Shown here: piece by piece, positions 7,982-16,544 of the stretch
How the letters are laid out: each line of letters opens with the position of its first letter
Position numbering within the stretch: the stretch's first letter is position 1
Source of the DNA: Caballeronia udeis
GTDB taxonomy: Bacteria > Pseudomonadota > Gammaproteobacteria > Burkholderiales > Burkholderiaceae
Length of the DNA stretch: 64,000 bases
Reading direction: 5' to 3'
Assembly (NCBI RefSeq): GCF_001544555.2
Contig: NZ_FCOK02000025.1
Coordinates: forward strand, 1 to 64,000
Program-made: the position numbers and the translations under genes
The notes under the pieces: generated by a model
Databases searched by the model: none
What the model saw: the letters and a program-made list of their open reading frames with translations, nothing else
What the model was told of the DNA's origin: nothing

Positions 7982-10317
7982 TGGCTGATGATCTTGCGCA
8001 AGTCTCGAATGCTGATCTCCTAAGCAGCTTGCCGCCTTCGCCGCAAGTGTTCGCGGCTCTGTACGCGCCTGTCGCTCAACAAGTGGGACAGAAAATCGGT
8101 GTCGATCCTCAGTTGCTGCTAGGCCAGTGGGGGCACGAATCCGGCTGGGGCGCGCACATCATTCCCGGCACGAACAATCTTGGCAACATCAAGGACCCAA
8201 ACGGCAAGGGACCAACGGCCACTGACAACGCCAACGGCTCGAAGGATTCATACGCGGCTTATAACACGCCGCAAGACTTTGGAAATGCGTACGCCAGTCT
8301 TATCCAGAGTAGATATCCCGGTGCGGTAGGTGCAGGGAGCGATGTAAGTAAATTCACGAAAGGATTGGCCAGGTACGCTGAAGACCCTAGTTATGCATTG
8401 CGAATTGCAGCGGCGGCTAAGTCGGTTCCTACGGGAGCCGTAAGTAATGCTCCTGCTCAACCTGCTATTGGACAGGTTTCTGATGCCGATCTGATGTCCT
8501 CTTTGAATCCTACCGCTTCTGCTGGAAACGCGCCGCCCACTGCTTCCACATCTACACCTGCTCAATCCAGTCTAGGACAAGTTTCGGATGCCGATCTAAT
8601 GGCATCTTTGAATCTTCCGGTTCCACCGAAAGGCGGCGTGCCGTCAACGGTTTCAACGGCTGCGTCATTGTCGCCCGGTGAAACGGACGTTACTGGACAG
8701 CCTGCACCTCCTCTTACAGACAGGCAGAAAGCAGCGGGAGCCGTCCAAGAGGCATTGGAAGGCGGTCCATTGAATCAATTCACGCACGGCATTGCCAGCG
8801 GTGCAGCCAATCTTGTCGGCGGTGCAGGTCAGCTAATCGCGCACGGTGTGGGATCGGCGCTTGATTATTTCAATCCGCCCAAGCAAAACTTGGCTGGGTT
8901 GATTACAGGCCAGCAACCCCAAAGCTTGGGGCAAAAAATCGCTGGCGCTGGCGATACTGCGGCTCAGTTCCTTAACCAGGACACGCCCAACTCCGTTGCC
9001 GGACAAGTCGGACGGATGGTTGGAGCAGCGGCATTGCCACTGCCTGGGAATGGATTGGTGAGCGGCGCAGCAGGTGGCGCGGCTATGGGCGTTGCGCAGC
9101 CCGTGCTTAACAACCCGACACAGAACTATTGGACGCAGAAGGCGATTCAAGCGGGTACCGGCGCGGCCGTAGGCGGCGCGGCCGGTGCACTCGGAAAAGT
9201 GATTGGTGGCGCTAACGTCAGCCCGGAAGCACGCGCCTTGATGGATCAGGGCGTAACGCTTACCCCCGGTCAGGCATTGGGTGGTTTGGCGAAGTCCACT
9301 GAAAGCAAGCTAACGAGCGTCCCGGTTGTGGGTGATGCGGTCAAATCGGCCCAAAACAATGCCATTGATCAATTCAATCGCGTGATGTATCAAAACGCGC
9401 TTGCGCCAATTGGTCAAACACTGCCAAAAGCGGTAAAGACGGGTTCAGAAGGTATCGACCATGTTGCTACCCAAATCGGGAACGTCTATCAGGCCATCGA
9501 ACCCCAAGTGACATTTGCGCCGCGTGGTCAGTTCCTTCAGGACTTGAACAGCATTCGTGCCGATCTCGCGCAGAACTCCCCTGCTTCGCTCGATCAATTC
9601 GACAGCATTGTCCAAAACCAAATCGAGAATAAGCTTCAGGGCACTCAGGGCAATGGCTATCTTACCGGTGCTCAGTGGGGCAACACCCGATCCGCAATCA
9701 ACGGGATTGCTCGTAATCAGCGAACCGGAAATGCAACCCCTGATAATCGCATGCTTGCCGATGCTCTCGGCGATTTGAACGAGGCGATTAACAACCAAGT
9801 TTTCCGCAATAGTCCTCCTACTGTTCAACCTCAATTGCAGCAGGCTAACTCCGCATGGGCGCGCTATAAGCAGATCGAATCGGCGGCGGGTGGCACGGGT
9901 GCGAGCAATAACGGCAACGTCTTTACGCCTGCCCAATTGACGGCCGCGATTCGTCGGGGATCAACTGCATATCAGAAGGCCACAAACAGCGGATTGAATG
10001 CAGATGTGGCCCAGTCTGCTCAGCAAGTCCTTGGCGGCGGTTATCCCGACTCAGGAACGGCAGGTCGTAGCGCCTTGATAGGGATTCCCGTGATGATGGG
10101 GGAACTGGCGAGCCACGGCCATCCTGCGATGGCTGCCGGTGCCGGGGCGGGCTTGTTGGGGGGAACGGCAGCTTACGGAACTCAGGCAGGCCGTGCGGCC
10201 ATGCTCGCGTTGCTAGCGAGAAGGCCCGATTTGTTGCAGCAAATTGGCGGTGGGATGGGCGCGCTCGCTCCGCAAGTGGGAGCGGCGGCCGTCAATGGGC
10301 AGAATCTCGGGAAATAG
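7981..10317 (+). CDS. Phage ejection protein with N-terminal peptidoglycan hydrolase domain
   Basis: 778 residues. Residues about 22-148 fit a glucosaminidase/FlgJ-type muramidase domain: LLLGQWGHESGWG carries the expected catalytic Glu at 53, followed by GTNNLGNIK and a YNTPQDFGNAYASL segment. Such domains cut the cell wall locally during DNA injection. The motif QVS(D/N)ADL(L/M)xSL occurs three times (about residues 7-17, 165-175 and 200-210). Residues about 260-420 are Gly/Ala-rich and amphipathic, as in pore-forming ejection proteins, and the C-terminus (about 690-760) is again Ala/Gly-rich. It is last in a three-gene virion operon. Confidence 0.75.
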   Translation: MADDLAQVSNADLLSSLPPSPQVFAALYAPVAQQVGQKIGVDPQLLLGQWGHESGWGAHIIPGTNNLGNIKDPNGKGPTATDNANGSKDSYAAYNTPQDFGNAYASLIQSRYPGAVGAGSDVSKFTKGLARYAEDPSYALRIAAAAKSVPTGAVSNAPAQPAIGQVSDADLMSSLNPTASAGNAPPTASTSTPAQSSLGQVSDADLMASLNLPVPPKGGVPSTVSTAASLSPGETDVTGQPAPPLTDRQKAAGAVQEALEGGPLNQFTHGIASGAANLVGGAGQLIAHGVGSALDYFNPPKQNLAGLITGQQPQSLGQKIAGAGDTAAQFLNQDTPNSVAGQVGRMVGAAALPLPGNGLVSGAAGGAAMGVAQPVLNNPTQNYWTQKAIQAGTGAAVGGAAGALGKVIGGANVSPEARALMDQGVTLTPGQALGGLAKSTESKLTSVPVVGDAVKSAQNNAIDQFNRVMYQNALAPIGQTLPKAVKTGSEGIDHVATQIGNVYQAIEPQVTFAPRGQFLQDLNSIRADLAQNSPASLDQFDSIVQNQIENKLQGTQGNGYLTGAQWGNTRSAINGIARNQRTGNATPDNRMLADALGDLNEAINNQVFRNSPPTVQPQLQQANSAWARYKQIESAAGGTGASNNGNVFTPAQLTAAIRRGSTAYQKATNSGLNADVAQSAQQVLGGGYPDSGTAGRSALIGIPVMMGELASHGHPAMAAGAGAGLLGGTAAYGTQAGRAAMLALLARRPDLLQQIGGGMGALAPQVGAAAVNGQNLGK

Positions 10318-10474
10318 GATTGGCTCGTTGGGTGTGACCGTAGGGGCGTCGGTAGTCACATCTGGCATCTTGCGCGTCCATTTCTCTTTGACGTTGCTCG
10401 TTGATCTTCCGCTGATTTTCATTTAGAAAATAGGAAGCAACGAACCATACAAGAAGTATCCAGAATACGAGCAT
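10292..10474 (-). CDS. Small single-pass membrane protein (60 aa)
   Basis: The ATG at 10474 has an excellent GAGGGTGAC ribosome-binding site. Residues 1-17 (LVFWILLVWFVASYFL) form a membrane segment, followed by a charged tail (NENQRKINEQRQRE). Its end overlaps the 3' end of the preceding virion gene on the other strand by 26 bp. The function is unknown; a lysis or superinfection-type role is possible but unsupported. Confidence 0.5.
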   Translation of the reverse strand: MLVFWILLVWFVASYFLNENQRKINEQRQREMDAQDARCDYRRPYGHTQRANPISRDSAH

Positions 10475-10665
10475 GTCACCCTCATACGAAAAGTAGTCCT
10501 AACCGAACTATAGTTCAAAGGATGACATGCTGTTAGTTATACGTTCACATCGCGGCCAGTAGAGCAGCGAGGGTATTAAGCAGGTCCTTCAAGGAACACG
10601 TGAAACAGACCGCGCCAAGGCATCAGACCTTGGCCGGATGTGTCACTTTTCCTTGGGGTGGTGCG

Positions 10666-11190
10666 ATGAAGCGAGATGCGGAATTCCGCGAGGTTTCTAT
10701 TAGAGAGTTGCGGCGCGTGCTGGACTATGACCCGAAGACGGGCGTACTGCGATGGAAAGTCAGGCTTTGCCGAAGCGTTCCAATCGGAAGCGTTGCTGGG
10801 TGTATTGACCCGACAACGGGTTACCTTCGAATCGGCGTATTCGGAACCGTCATTTACGCACATCGCATCGCGTGGGCACTGCACTACGGTTACTGGCCGT
10901 CCACGCTTTTGGACCACCGCGACCGGCGTAGAACAAATAACCAAATCAAAAATCTCCGGCTAGCGACCACCTCGCAAAATCAGGCCAACGCGAACCGGTC
11001 GCCAAACGGCTCAGGATATCGCGGGGTCTTCCGGGCGCAGGGCTGCAAAAAATGGTTCGCAGCCATTCAGCGGAACGGCAAGCGCCATCATCTCGGCATG
11101 TTCACTGATCCCGGTAAAGCATCTGAGGCTTATCAACAGGCGGCGCGAGAACTGCACGGCGAATTCGCATTCGAGGGGGTGCAGCGATGA
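10666..11190 (+). CDS. HNH endonuclease with AP2 DNA-binding domain
   Basis: 174 residues from ATG 10666 (GGGGTGGTG upstream). Residues about 70-125 carry the HNH_3 pattern: AHRIAWALHYG, LLDHRDRRRTNN and NLRLATTSQNQ. Residues about 130-170 form an AP2-like three-strand domain (GYRGVFRAQGCKKWFAAI ... HHLGMFTDPGKASEAY). Proteins of this build are free-standing phage homing endonucleases. It overlaps the next gene by 4 bases (ATGA), so the two are co-translated. Confidence 0.85.
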   Translation: MKRDAEFREVSIRELRRVLDYDPKTGVLRWKVRLCRSVPIGSVAGCIDPTTGYLRIGVFGTVIYAHRIAWALHYGYWPSTLLDHRDRRRTNNQIKNLRLATTSQNQANANRSPNGSGYRGVFRAQGCKKWFAAIQRNGKRHHLGMFTDPGKASEAYQQAARELHGEFAFEGVQR

Positions 11191-11681
11191 GCCGCCCTTC
11201 CCTGAAGCGCGCCATGTCTGAGGCCAACGAACTTGCTAGCGCATGGAACAATCGAGAAAGCCTTTACGCTGCACCGTCCATCGTGGAGCGGCGCATTGCT
11301 GAACAGTTTGACGGGAAGATTCGCCGCGTGCGCATCAAGCTGGACGTTCCTTACAGCCAGAAAGACGAGGCAAAGGCGCTCGGTGCAAGGTGGGACCCCG
11401 TAGAGCGCACATGGTATGCGTACACGCTCACGGACGCTCTGCGCCGCTGGCAGCACAAAGGGGACGCCGAGTATCAGGACGTGCCCGACAAGGCCACGAG
11501 CAAGCCAGCCGGAAGGCGCGGCAGGCATACTGGCAGGGTCAAGGCCGTTGCGAAACCGGGCGCGGGTGCAATCTCCCGTTTCGAGCAACACCAAAAGCCG
11601 TGCGTCACGGTAGGAGAACAATACGTCGATGATGGCAAGACGTATGACTATCCGCCGTGGGAAGAACGGCCCAAGCAATAG
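11187..11681 (+). CDS. DUF5710-domain protein
   Basis: 164 residues. Residues about 48-85 (IKLDVPYSQKDEAKALGARWD, then RTWYAY) match the short DUF5710 module found in phage and plasmid proteins, often joined to primase-like domains. The rest is basic and low-complexity (KPAGRRGRHTGRVKAV), perhaps nucleic-acid binding. It is coupled by an ATGA overlap to the HNH gene. Function unknown. Confidence 0.7.
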   Translation: MSRPSLKRAMSEANELASAWNNRESLYAAPSIVERRIAEQFDGKIRRVRIKLDVPYSQKDEAKALGARWDPVERTWYAYTLTDALRRWQHKGDAEYQDVPDKATSKPAGRRGRHTGRVKAVAKPGAGAISRFEQHQKPCVTVGEQYVDDGKTYDYPPWEERPKQ

Positions 11682-11765
11682 GCCGAGATCGGAGATTTTT
11701 GCTCGCTGTGCAGTGGCATCAGGAGCGCCACTTCGCTTGCCTCTGGATAACTCGTCGATGAGCGG

Positions 11766-12236
11766 TTATCGATACCCATCTACAGCAGCAATCGCCTGCG
11801 CGGGATTGTCAAAACTGCTGGTCTTCCATTTGACACCATCCGAGCTATAAATCAACTTGTCGCCCCTGTAGCTATAGACGCCGTAGCCGCCGCCGTGATC
11901 GTGCACGAGAGTCCAAGGAAGTTGCGTGACTTCCAGCTTCTTCGGTATTGAAGCCGGATCAAACTCGTAGTTGCAGAAGCGACAGGCCAATGCCGCAACC
12001 TTCACCTTTTCCGCGCAACGCGGACACACCTTTGTTACATCGGGAGATGCTTCGCGGATAGCGGCTAGCTCCGCATCGGTCGGCAGCTTAGAGCAGCATG
12101 CGATCGCAACCGTGGCGAAGATTCCGAATAGCGCACCTAGTGCCGCCCATCCTCCCGCGCTTCTGTTCTTCGAACTGGCGATCAACGCGGTGATGATGAT
12201 GAAAAACAGCCATCCAACGATAAAGACGAAAAACAT
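11766..12236 (-). CDS. Membrane protein with zinc ribbon
   Basis: 156 residues. Two hydrophobic segments at about 2-20 and 28-46 anchor it in the inner membrane. CPRCAEKVKVAALACRFC (about 70-88) is a zinc-ribbon with two CxxC pairs. The C-terminal part (TLVHDHGGGYGVYSYRGDK) is a small beta-rich domain. It is on the same strand as, and 72 bp downstream of, the DUF6232 gene. The function is unknown; similar proteins are common accessory genes. Confidence 0.65.
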   Translation of the reverse strand: MFFVFIVGWLFFIIITALIASSKNRSAGGWAALGALFGIFATVAIACCSKLPTDAELAAIREASPDVTKVCPRCAEKVKVAALACRFCNYEFDPASIPKKLEVTQLPWTLVHDHGGGYGVYSYRGDKLIYSSDGVKWKTSSFDNPAQAIAAVDGYR

Positions 12237-12245
12237 GACGTGTTC

Positions 12246-12302
12246 CTAGTCGGCTCGCCGCTGCATCATGCGGCGGCGCTCCGTTGGCTCCGCGCTCACC
12301 AC
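12246..12302 (-). pseudogene. Truncated copy of a short ORF (18 codons)
   Basis: A GTG-initiated frame just after the DUF6232 stop encodes MVSAEPTERRRMMQRRAD. Its first part is a copy of the frame starting at 14464 (MANAEPTERRRLLQALADYL). See the repeat entries for 12270-12311 and 14432-14473. Confidence 0.3.
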
Positions 12303-12311
12303 AGCTTGTCA
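12270..12311 (-). repeat. 42-bp imperfect repeat, copy 1
   Basis: This matches 14432-14473 in 37 of 42 positions. Two of the five differences change GAG to GAA in the minus-strand reading frame, so the Glu residues are kept. Confidence 0.6.
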
Positions 12312-12683
12312 GCCGCGAGCGATGATCGAATCGTTCAACGCCCTAATGATGCGGTCGATAAGGCCCTTGTCTTTGCTTTCTGTCGCTCGCGATTCGCCGG
12401 ACGCGCTATGAATGACCACATAGTGCAAGTCCTTGACCATCACGGCGAGTGCTACGCCCAAGCAGAATGCAACACCGGCGGCGAGCTTGGCCGTTCCGCT
12501 ATCCATCGCGAAGAACACGATCAGACCGATGATCGCGATTATGATCCCCGGTCCTCGGTTAGCCGCTTTTATCTCCCGTTTAACCGAGGTCACGCCGCTC
12601 ATTGCGTACGTCTGCGCGGGCGTAATGAATCGCGCGTTGGTGATTCGCAGCCCGTTTTCGTCAAAAAAAGTTCTCTCATCCAT
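12309..12683 (-). CDS. DUF6232 family protein
   Basis: 124 residues. The N-terminal FDENGLRITNARFITPAQTYAMSGVTSV pattern is the hallmark of DUF6232. Two hydrophobic segments follow (about 47-62 and 66-84), then a polar C-terminus. These are small inner-membrane proteins of unknown function, often on mobile islands. The orientation and short gap suggest an operon with the zinc-ribbon gene downstream. Confidence 0.7.
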   Translation of the reverse strand: MDERTFFDENGLRITNARFITPAQTYAMSGVTSVKREIKAANRGPGIIIAIIGLIVFFAMDSGTAKLAAGVAFCLGVALAVMVKDLHYVVIHSASGESRATESKDKGLIDRIIRALNDSIIARG

Positions 12684-12915
12684 TATTGTTCTCCGTGGTT
12701 ATTCGCACGTTAAAAAGGTTTTGTCATCTCGGGTTAACGGACCTTGTCGTGAGAACTTTAGGTTGAGCGCGAAGCGTTTCCAGCAATGAGGTGGCAGCAC
12801 GGGTATGTTGACGAAATCAAAACGTGACCGAAAGGCGAGGTGTACGATTACCTGCCGCGCGAATAGAAATCCGCGTCCTAATGCGACAACTAGACAAATT
12901 AAGACCCGCACAACA

Positions 12916-14364
12916 ATGAAATATTTTTCGCCTGATACGAACTTCTTCCTTCAGTGTAAAGACTATCTAACGCTCGACTGGTCTTTGCTTTCAGGCGACG
13001 AGGAAATTCGCCTTGTCGTTCCGAGGACCGTTCTACGCGAACTCGACAAACATAAAAGCGGCGGCAATACGCGACGAGCCAGCAGGGCGCGAAAAATCTC
13101 ATCGATGATTGACGAGGTGCTCGAAGCGGACGGCTGTCGAATGACAAAGGCACAGGCTAGAGGGAAAACGATTACGATCGAGTTACTGTTTCCGCCCGCG
13201 TTGGTCGCAGACTTATACCCACAGTTAGACCTATCGAATCCTGATGACCGGATCATTGCCGAAATTCAATGGTTCTCCAATGAGCACCCCGAGAATGAGG
13301 TCGTTTTTATAACCGACGATTCAGCGGCGAAGCAAACGGCTCGTGCAGTGGGCATACTATATGCGAAACTCCCTGCCGAATGGATGCTGGCTCCAGAACC
13401 GGACCAGCGAGACAAAGCGATCGCAGAAATGCGGCAACGCATCGCGGCATTGGAAAGCGAAGCGCCCGTGCTCCATTTCGAGCACGCCAACGAAACATCC
13501 GGGCCACCTATATTCGAATTCACCTTCTTCGAACCATTGGATGAAGCGAGCATTCTGAGGCTGATCGAACTGGCGAAGTCCAGCTATCCGATGCAAACTG
13601 ACTTTTCCGGAAAACCTTCTATGGAGGGCTGGCCCGCTCATCTCCGGGGCACGGAGGCCATAGGGTTTGCATACGCGGCGATCGGCACATTGCCTCCGAG
13701 CGATGCCGATATACAGCGGTATCAAGAGATTGATTATCCGAAATGGTTGTCCGCCCTTGAGCGGCACCTGGAAACTGTACACGACGACTTTAACGATCTC
13801 CTGGCATCGGTAACCATATCGATGCTGAACGATGGTAGCCGTCCAGCAAATAACCTACTGGTGGAGTTTAGTATTGACGGCTCTGCCGTCTTTATCTCGC
13901 CCGAGGCTGAAAAGAGCGAACCAACGCCACGAGCCATCGCGAGTCCACCGTCGCCACCGAAGCGCAAACCGATAGTTTCTTCGGTGATGGCTGAATGGGC
14001 GATGACGAGACAAATACCGGCGATGGACTTTACGGCGTACAAGCTTCCAGAGATGCACCGAATTAAAGAACGTGATCCGAATTGCTTCTATCCGAAGGAC
14101 GGCAGCACTGCCGCTTCGACAAGTACGCTGGCCTTCGAGTGTTCGTCTTTTCGGCACAAACACGCACCAGAGCAATTTTCCCTATCGATACGTCCTACTA
14201 AGTTCGATGCAAGCGAAGCGGGTGCCGTAATACGGTGCACGGCTCACGCCGAGAATGCGGCACAAGTGGTCGAACTGGTAGTTCCAGTCCGTTTTCGAAT
14301 CCTTCTTGGCGATACGTTTGAGCGAGCCCGCAAGCTAGTTCGGCGCATACCGCTCGAACTGTGA
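12916..14364 (+). CDS. Large PIN-domain protein, possible nuclease
   Basis: 482 residues from ATG 12916; the frame extends upstream to 12805, but that part is basic and unlike the family. Residues 1-145 carry PIN-domain acidic motifs: SPDTNFF at the start, VLRELDKHK, NPDDRIIAE and VFITDDSAAKQTA. PIN domains are metal-dependent RNases. Roughly 330 further residues have no domain I recognise. No small antitoxin gene sits upstream, so a classic VapBC pair is unlikely. It may be a stand-alone RNase or a defence or regulatory factor of the mobile element. Confidence 0.6.
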   Translation: MKYFSPDTNFFLQCKDYLTLDWSLLSGDEEIRLVVPRTVLRELDKHKSGGNTRRASRARKISSMIDEVLEADGCRMTKAQARGKTITIELLFPPALVADLYPQLDLSNPDDRIIAEIQWFSNEHPENEVVFITDDSAAKQTARAVGILYAKLPAEWMLAPEPDQRDKAIAEMRQRIAALESEAPVLHFEHANETSGPPIFEFTFFEPLDEASILRLIELAKSSYPMQTDFSGKPSMEGWPAHLRGTEAIGFAYAAIGTLPPSDADIQRYQEIDYPKWLSALERHLETVHDDFNDLLASVTISMLNDGSRPANNLLVEFSIDGSAVFISPEAEKSEPTPRAIASPPSPPKRKPIVSSVMAEWAMTRQIPAMDFTAYKLPEMHRIKERDPNCFYPKDGSTAASTSTLAFECSSFRHKHAPEQFSLSIRPTKFDASEAGAVIRCTAHAENAAQVVELVVPVRFRILLGDTFERARKLVRRIPLEL

Positions 14365-14431
14365 GCTTCTGGGGTGGTTCGGCTAGTTCTGCTTTCAAAC
14401 ATTTCAGATAGTCAGCCAATGCTTGCAGCAA

Positions 14432-14473
14432 GCGGCGGCGTTCCGTTGGTTCCGCGTTCGCCACAGCATGTCA
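14432..14473 (-). repeat. 42-bp imperfect repeat, copy 2
   Basis: Copy of 12270-12311 with five differences. A minus-strand frame from GTG 14464 runs through it (MANAEPTERRRLLQAL) and on, antisense, into the end of the PIN gene. Confidence 0.6.
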
Positions 14474-14616
14474 TCCCCCTTGGAGCCGCATGATTTCACA
14501 AGGGATTGTTTCAAGAAACCCTCTTCGCTGTTACGGCCTGAGCTATCGCTTCGCGACCATCCCTGCGCTACGATAGCCTGTCCTTAGGCGATGGCCCTCT
14601 CAGCGTCGATGCCCGA

Positions 14617-14644
14617 CCCGCCCTTTAAACGGCGGGATTTTTTT
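14617..14644 (+). terminator. Rho-independent terminator
   Basis: CCCGCC (14617-14622) and GGCGGG (14631-14636) with an 8-base loop, then a run of seven T. No coding gene ends just before it; it either ends the PIN transcript or a small RNA. Confidence 0.75.
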
Positions 14645-14837
14645 GAGCGCCCTACTTCCCTTTTACCCGCTCCTGCGCGATCAAACGCTGCGCAAGCGTC
14701 GGAGGGGTATCCGCCCGTCTCCCGGAGTGGAGATGCCAAAAAGCGCCTCAAGCTTATCCCCGTCCAAGTGTGAGTGGTCAAGATCTTTGCTACGATCCAA
14801 TGAAAACCGTTTTACGAACTAACGGAGGTCGGTGTGA

Positions 14838-15857
14838 TCAACCCTCGATCGAGGGACCCGCTTCATTCTCCACATGCCCCAGATAAGCAGCCTTTCCTGA
14901 GCGGTAGAAATCAGATAGTTCCAGCAGGCGACGATAGTAGGCAAGCAAGAGTTTTGCAGAGAGGACCCAACTATCGCCACACAACGCGTACAGCCGATCC
15001 ATTTGTTCGAAAGAGATAGCTTCAGCAAGTTGCACACAGCTGTCTCTTAGGAAGACATCAGTTTCGCTGTCAACGGCCGCCTCTTCGCTGGTCCGGCCGA
15101 GCAATTCTCGACTGGACATCTGTCTACGCAGTTCCTGATAGAGCTTGTAAGACTTACTGTCTCCGAACGTCGCGATCTCTCTATGAAGGGCCTCGATTAC
15201 GTCGGTTGCAGCCCGGAGTTCAATTTTTCCCGGAGACGCATACTTGATTTTCGACACAACGACACGTTCGGGCGCCGGTATAGCGTCGTAAAGATCGCGG
15301 TAAAAGTTTACTGTGCTGTAGCCGCCCCGCCATGGATACCGCTGAAACATGTCGGCCACGCCAGCAACATGCTCACTCACGCCGCGCATTACAGCATGGA
15401 GGAACGCATAGGGGGCGGCCAGGACTTGCGGATATTCAGCAAGGTCTTCAATGTCCCATCGTCCGTCAATAGCTACGCTGACAGACTGTGATGCGGCATG
15501 CTCAGTTTGATAGCCATGCGTGGCTTCCCAAAAGAAACCGCGATCCGGCAACCATTCGTTTGGGAGCGGATCTTTATACCTGCGAAAACGAGCAACTGAC
15601 TCGTGTCCAAAATATGAAAAAAGGACGAACTTTGGTTTTCGATTGCTTGTTAGGGCATAGTGCAAATCGATCCGGCCGGTAAGAAATTGGCCGAGGTGCT
15701 CCTCACCGATTCGAGCGCCAAGGAACCTACCAGCATCTTTAGCGTCAGGGATCGCCACGCAAAGAAAAGACGCGTTATAGAAGTCCTTACCAACGATAAT
15801 TTGTGGCCCATCGTATTCGAGGAGGGTCTCGTCGATATTTATGTCGGACCTATGCAT
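14838..15857 (-). CDS. DUF6575-like protein
   Basis: 339 residues from ATG 15857 (GGAG 8 bases upstream); an in-frame GTG lies 12 bases further up. Residues about 10-75 (LLEYDGPQIIVGKD, FLCVAIPDAKD, GQFLTGRIDLHYAL) resemble the DUF6575 N-terminal module. The rest is helical with no catalytic motif that I can name. It follows the 114-residue gene by 24 bp on the same strand, so the two form an operon. Function unknown; an accessory or defence role is only a guess from the mobile-island setting. Confidence 0.55.
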   Translation of the reverse strand: MHRSDINIDETLLEYDGPQIIVGKDFYNASFLCVAIPDAKDAGRFLGARIGEEHLGQFLTGRIDLHYALTSNRKPKFVLFSYFGHESVARFRRYKDPLPNEWLPDRGFFWEATHGYQTEHAASQSVSVAIDGRWDIEDLAEYPQVLAAPYAFLHAVMRGVSEHVAGVADMFQRYPWRGGYSTVNFYRDLYDAIPAPERVVVSKIKYASPGKIELRAATDVIEALHREIATFGDSKSYKLYQELRRQMSSRELLGRTSEEAAVDSETDVFLRDSCVQLAEAISFEQMDRLYALCGDSWVLSAKLLLAYYRRLLELSDFYRSGKAAYLGHVENEAGPSIEG

Positions 15858-15881
15858 CGCACACTCCACCGACTCCCGCGA

Positions 15882-16226
15882 TTACGTCGAATCAGAGAAA
15901 ATCCACCAGTCGACATGATGTCCTTTTTTTACGATGACGCCGGCGTCGGCACTCAGTTGCAGACAGGCGACGTAAATTCGATCACGGAGCTTCGGGAGTT
16001 TTTTCAGCTGCTTTGCTCCAGTGATATCCGTAAAAACTGAACAAGCCGAAGCGCGACAAACGAATTCCGCCGGCCGATTTGTAAGGTCAATCGTCTTGAG
16101 CTTTACTTGTGAGTCGAAATCGTCCAGCAAAGGAGGATTTGATCGGACGGCTCGATAAACTGCAAGGCCGTTCGGTGCTACAGCCGACGAAGGCGGGCAT
16201 TGGTCTGGGAGGGGCTCTCGGTACAT
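15882..16226 (-). CDS. Small partner protein of the DUF6575-like gene (114 aa)
   Basis: It starts at ATG 16226. The sequence reads NGLAVYRAVRSNPPLLDDF near residue 20, SVFTDITGAKQLKKLPKL in the middle and HHVDWWIFSDS at the end. I recall small proteins with a similar VYRxV.SNPP...DF start and a TTWWPF-like end paired with such genes, but cannot confirm it. It is first in a two-gene minus-strand operon. A short A-rich stretch with a TATAAA-like -10 lies just upstream, with a large palindrome at 16284-16310 behind it. Confidence 0.55.
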   Translation of the reverse strand: MYREPLPDQCPPSSAVAPNGLAVYRAVRSNPPLLDDFDSQVKLKTIDLTNRPAEFVCRASACSVFTDITGAKQLKKLPKLRDRIYVACLQLSADAGVIVKKGHHVDWWIFSDST

Positions 16227-16280
16227 GGCGTCTTTTTATAATTTCTTTTTGGAATTCGCGCGAGTCTAGCAGACCATTTG

Positions 16281-16544
16281 TTAGGTGTCGCTCAACGTTT
16301 GAGCGACACCGATCATACGCAAAGGGGTATTTTTGGGGGTATAAATCCAAACGATCCCGCACAAATCCATATCAGTGTTGAATCCGTGATTCCTGCCGGG
16401 GGACCAGTCCCATGCCAGCCGCCCTTTATCCGCAAGCAACGCGGCTTCATCAGGCGTGATTCTGGCGTAATCAAACTCCGAACCCATCCTCGCGAATCCG
16501 AGCTCCGACCGATCACCTTCTCGGCCTATAAGCCCGTCGTCCAT
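16281..16544 (-). CDS. Hypothetical protein (87 aa)
   Basis: The minus-strand frame can start at ATG 16544 or GTG 16580; neither has a strong ribosome-binding site. The protein (ARITPDEAALLADKGRLAW, then GIVWIYTPKN) is of ordinary composition, which supports coding. Its last codons form half of the 16284-16310 palindrome. No family recognised. Confidence 0.4.
   Translation of the reverse strand: MDDGLIGREGDRSELGFARMGSEFDYARITPDEAALLADKGRLAWDWSPGRNHGFNTDMDLCGIVWIYTPKNTPLRMIGVAQTLSDT
16284..16310. promoter_or_regulatory. Perfect 12-bp palindrome with 3-base loop
   Basis: GGTGTCGCTCAA (16284-16295) and TTGAGCGACACC (16299-16310) are perfect complements. No T-run follows on either strand, so it is not a standard terminator. 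It lies 58 bp upstream of the start of the two-gene DUF6575 operon and may be its operator or an mRNA end hairpin. Confidence 0.55.

Larger units (their letters stand above)
14365..14837. other. Non-coding stretch with repeat and terminator
   Basis: It contains repeat copy 2 (14432-14473), the strong terminator at 14617-14644, and a TACGAT-like -10 sequence near 14570. A short RNA ending at the terminator is possible but unproven. Otherwise I see nothing. Confidence 0.4.

Noticed and set aside
14198..14464. 88-codon minus-strand frame overlapping the PIN gene end
   Set aside because: Only its first 33 codons lie outside the PIN gene. The start is similar to the repeat at 12270, so I report it as a repeat and not as a full gene.
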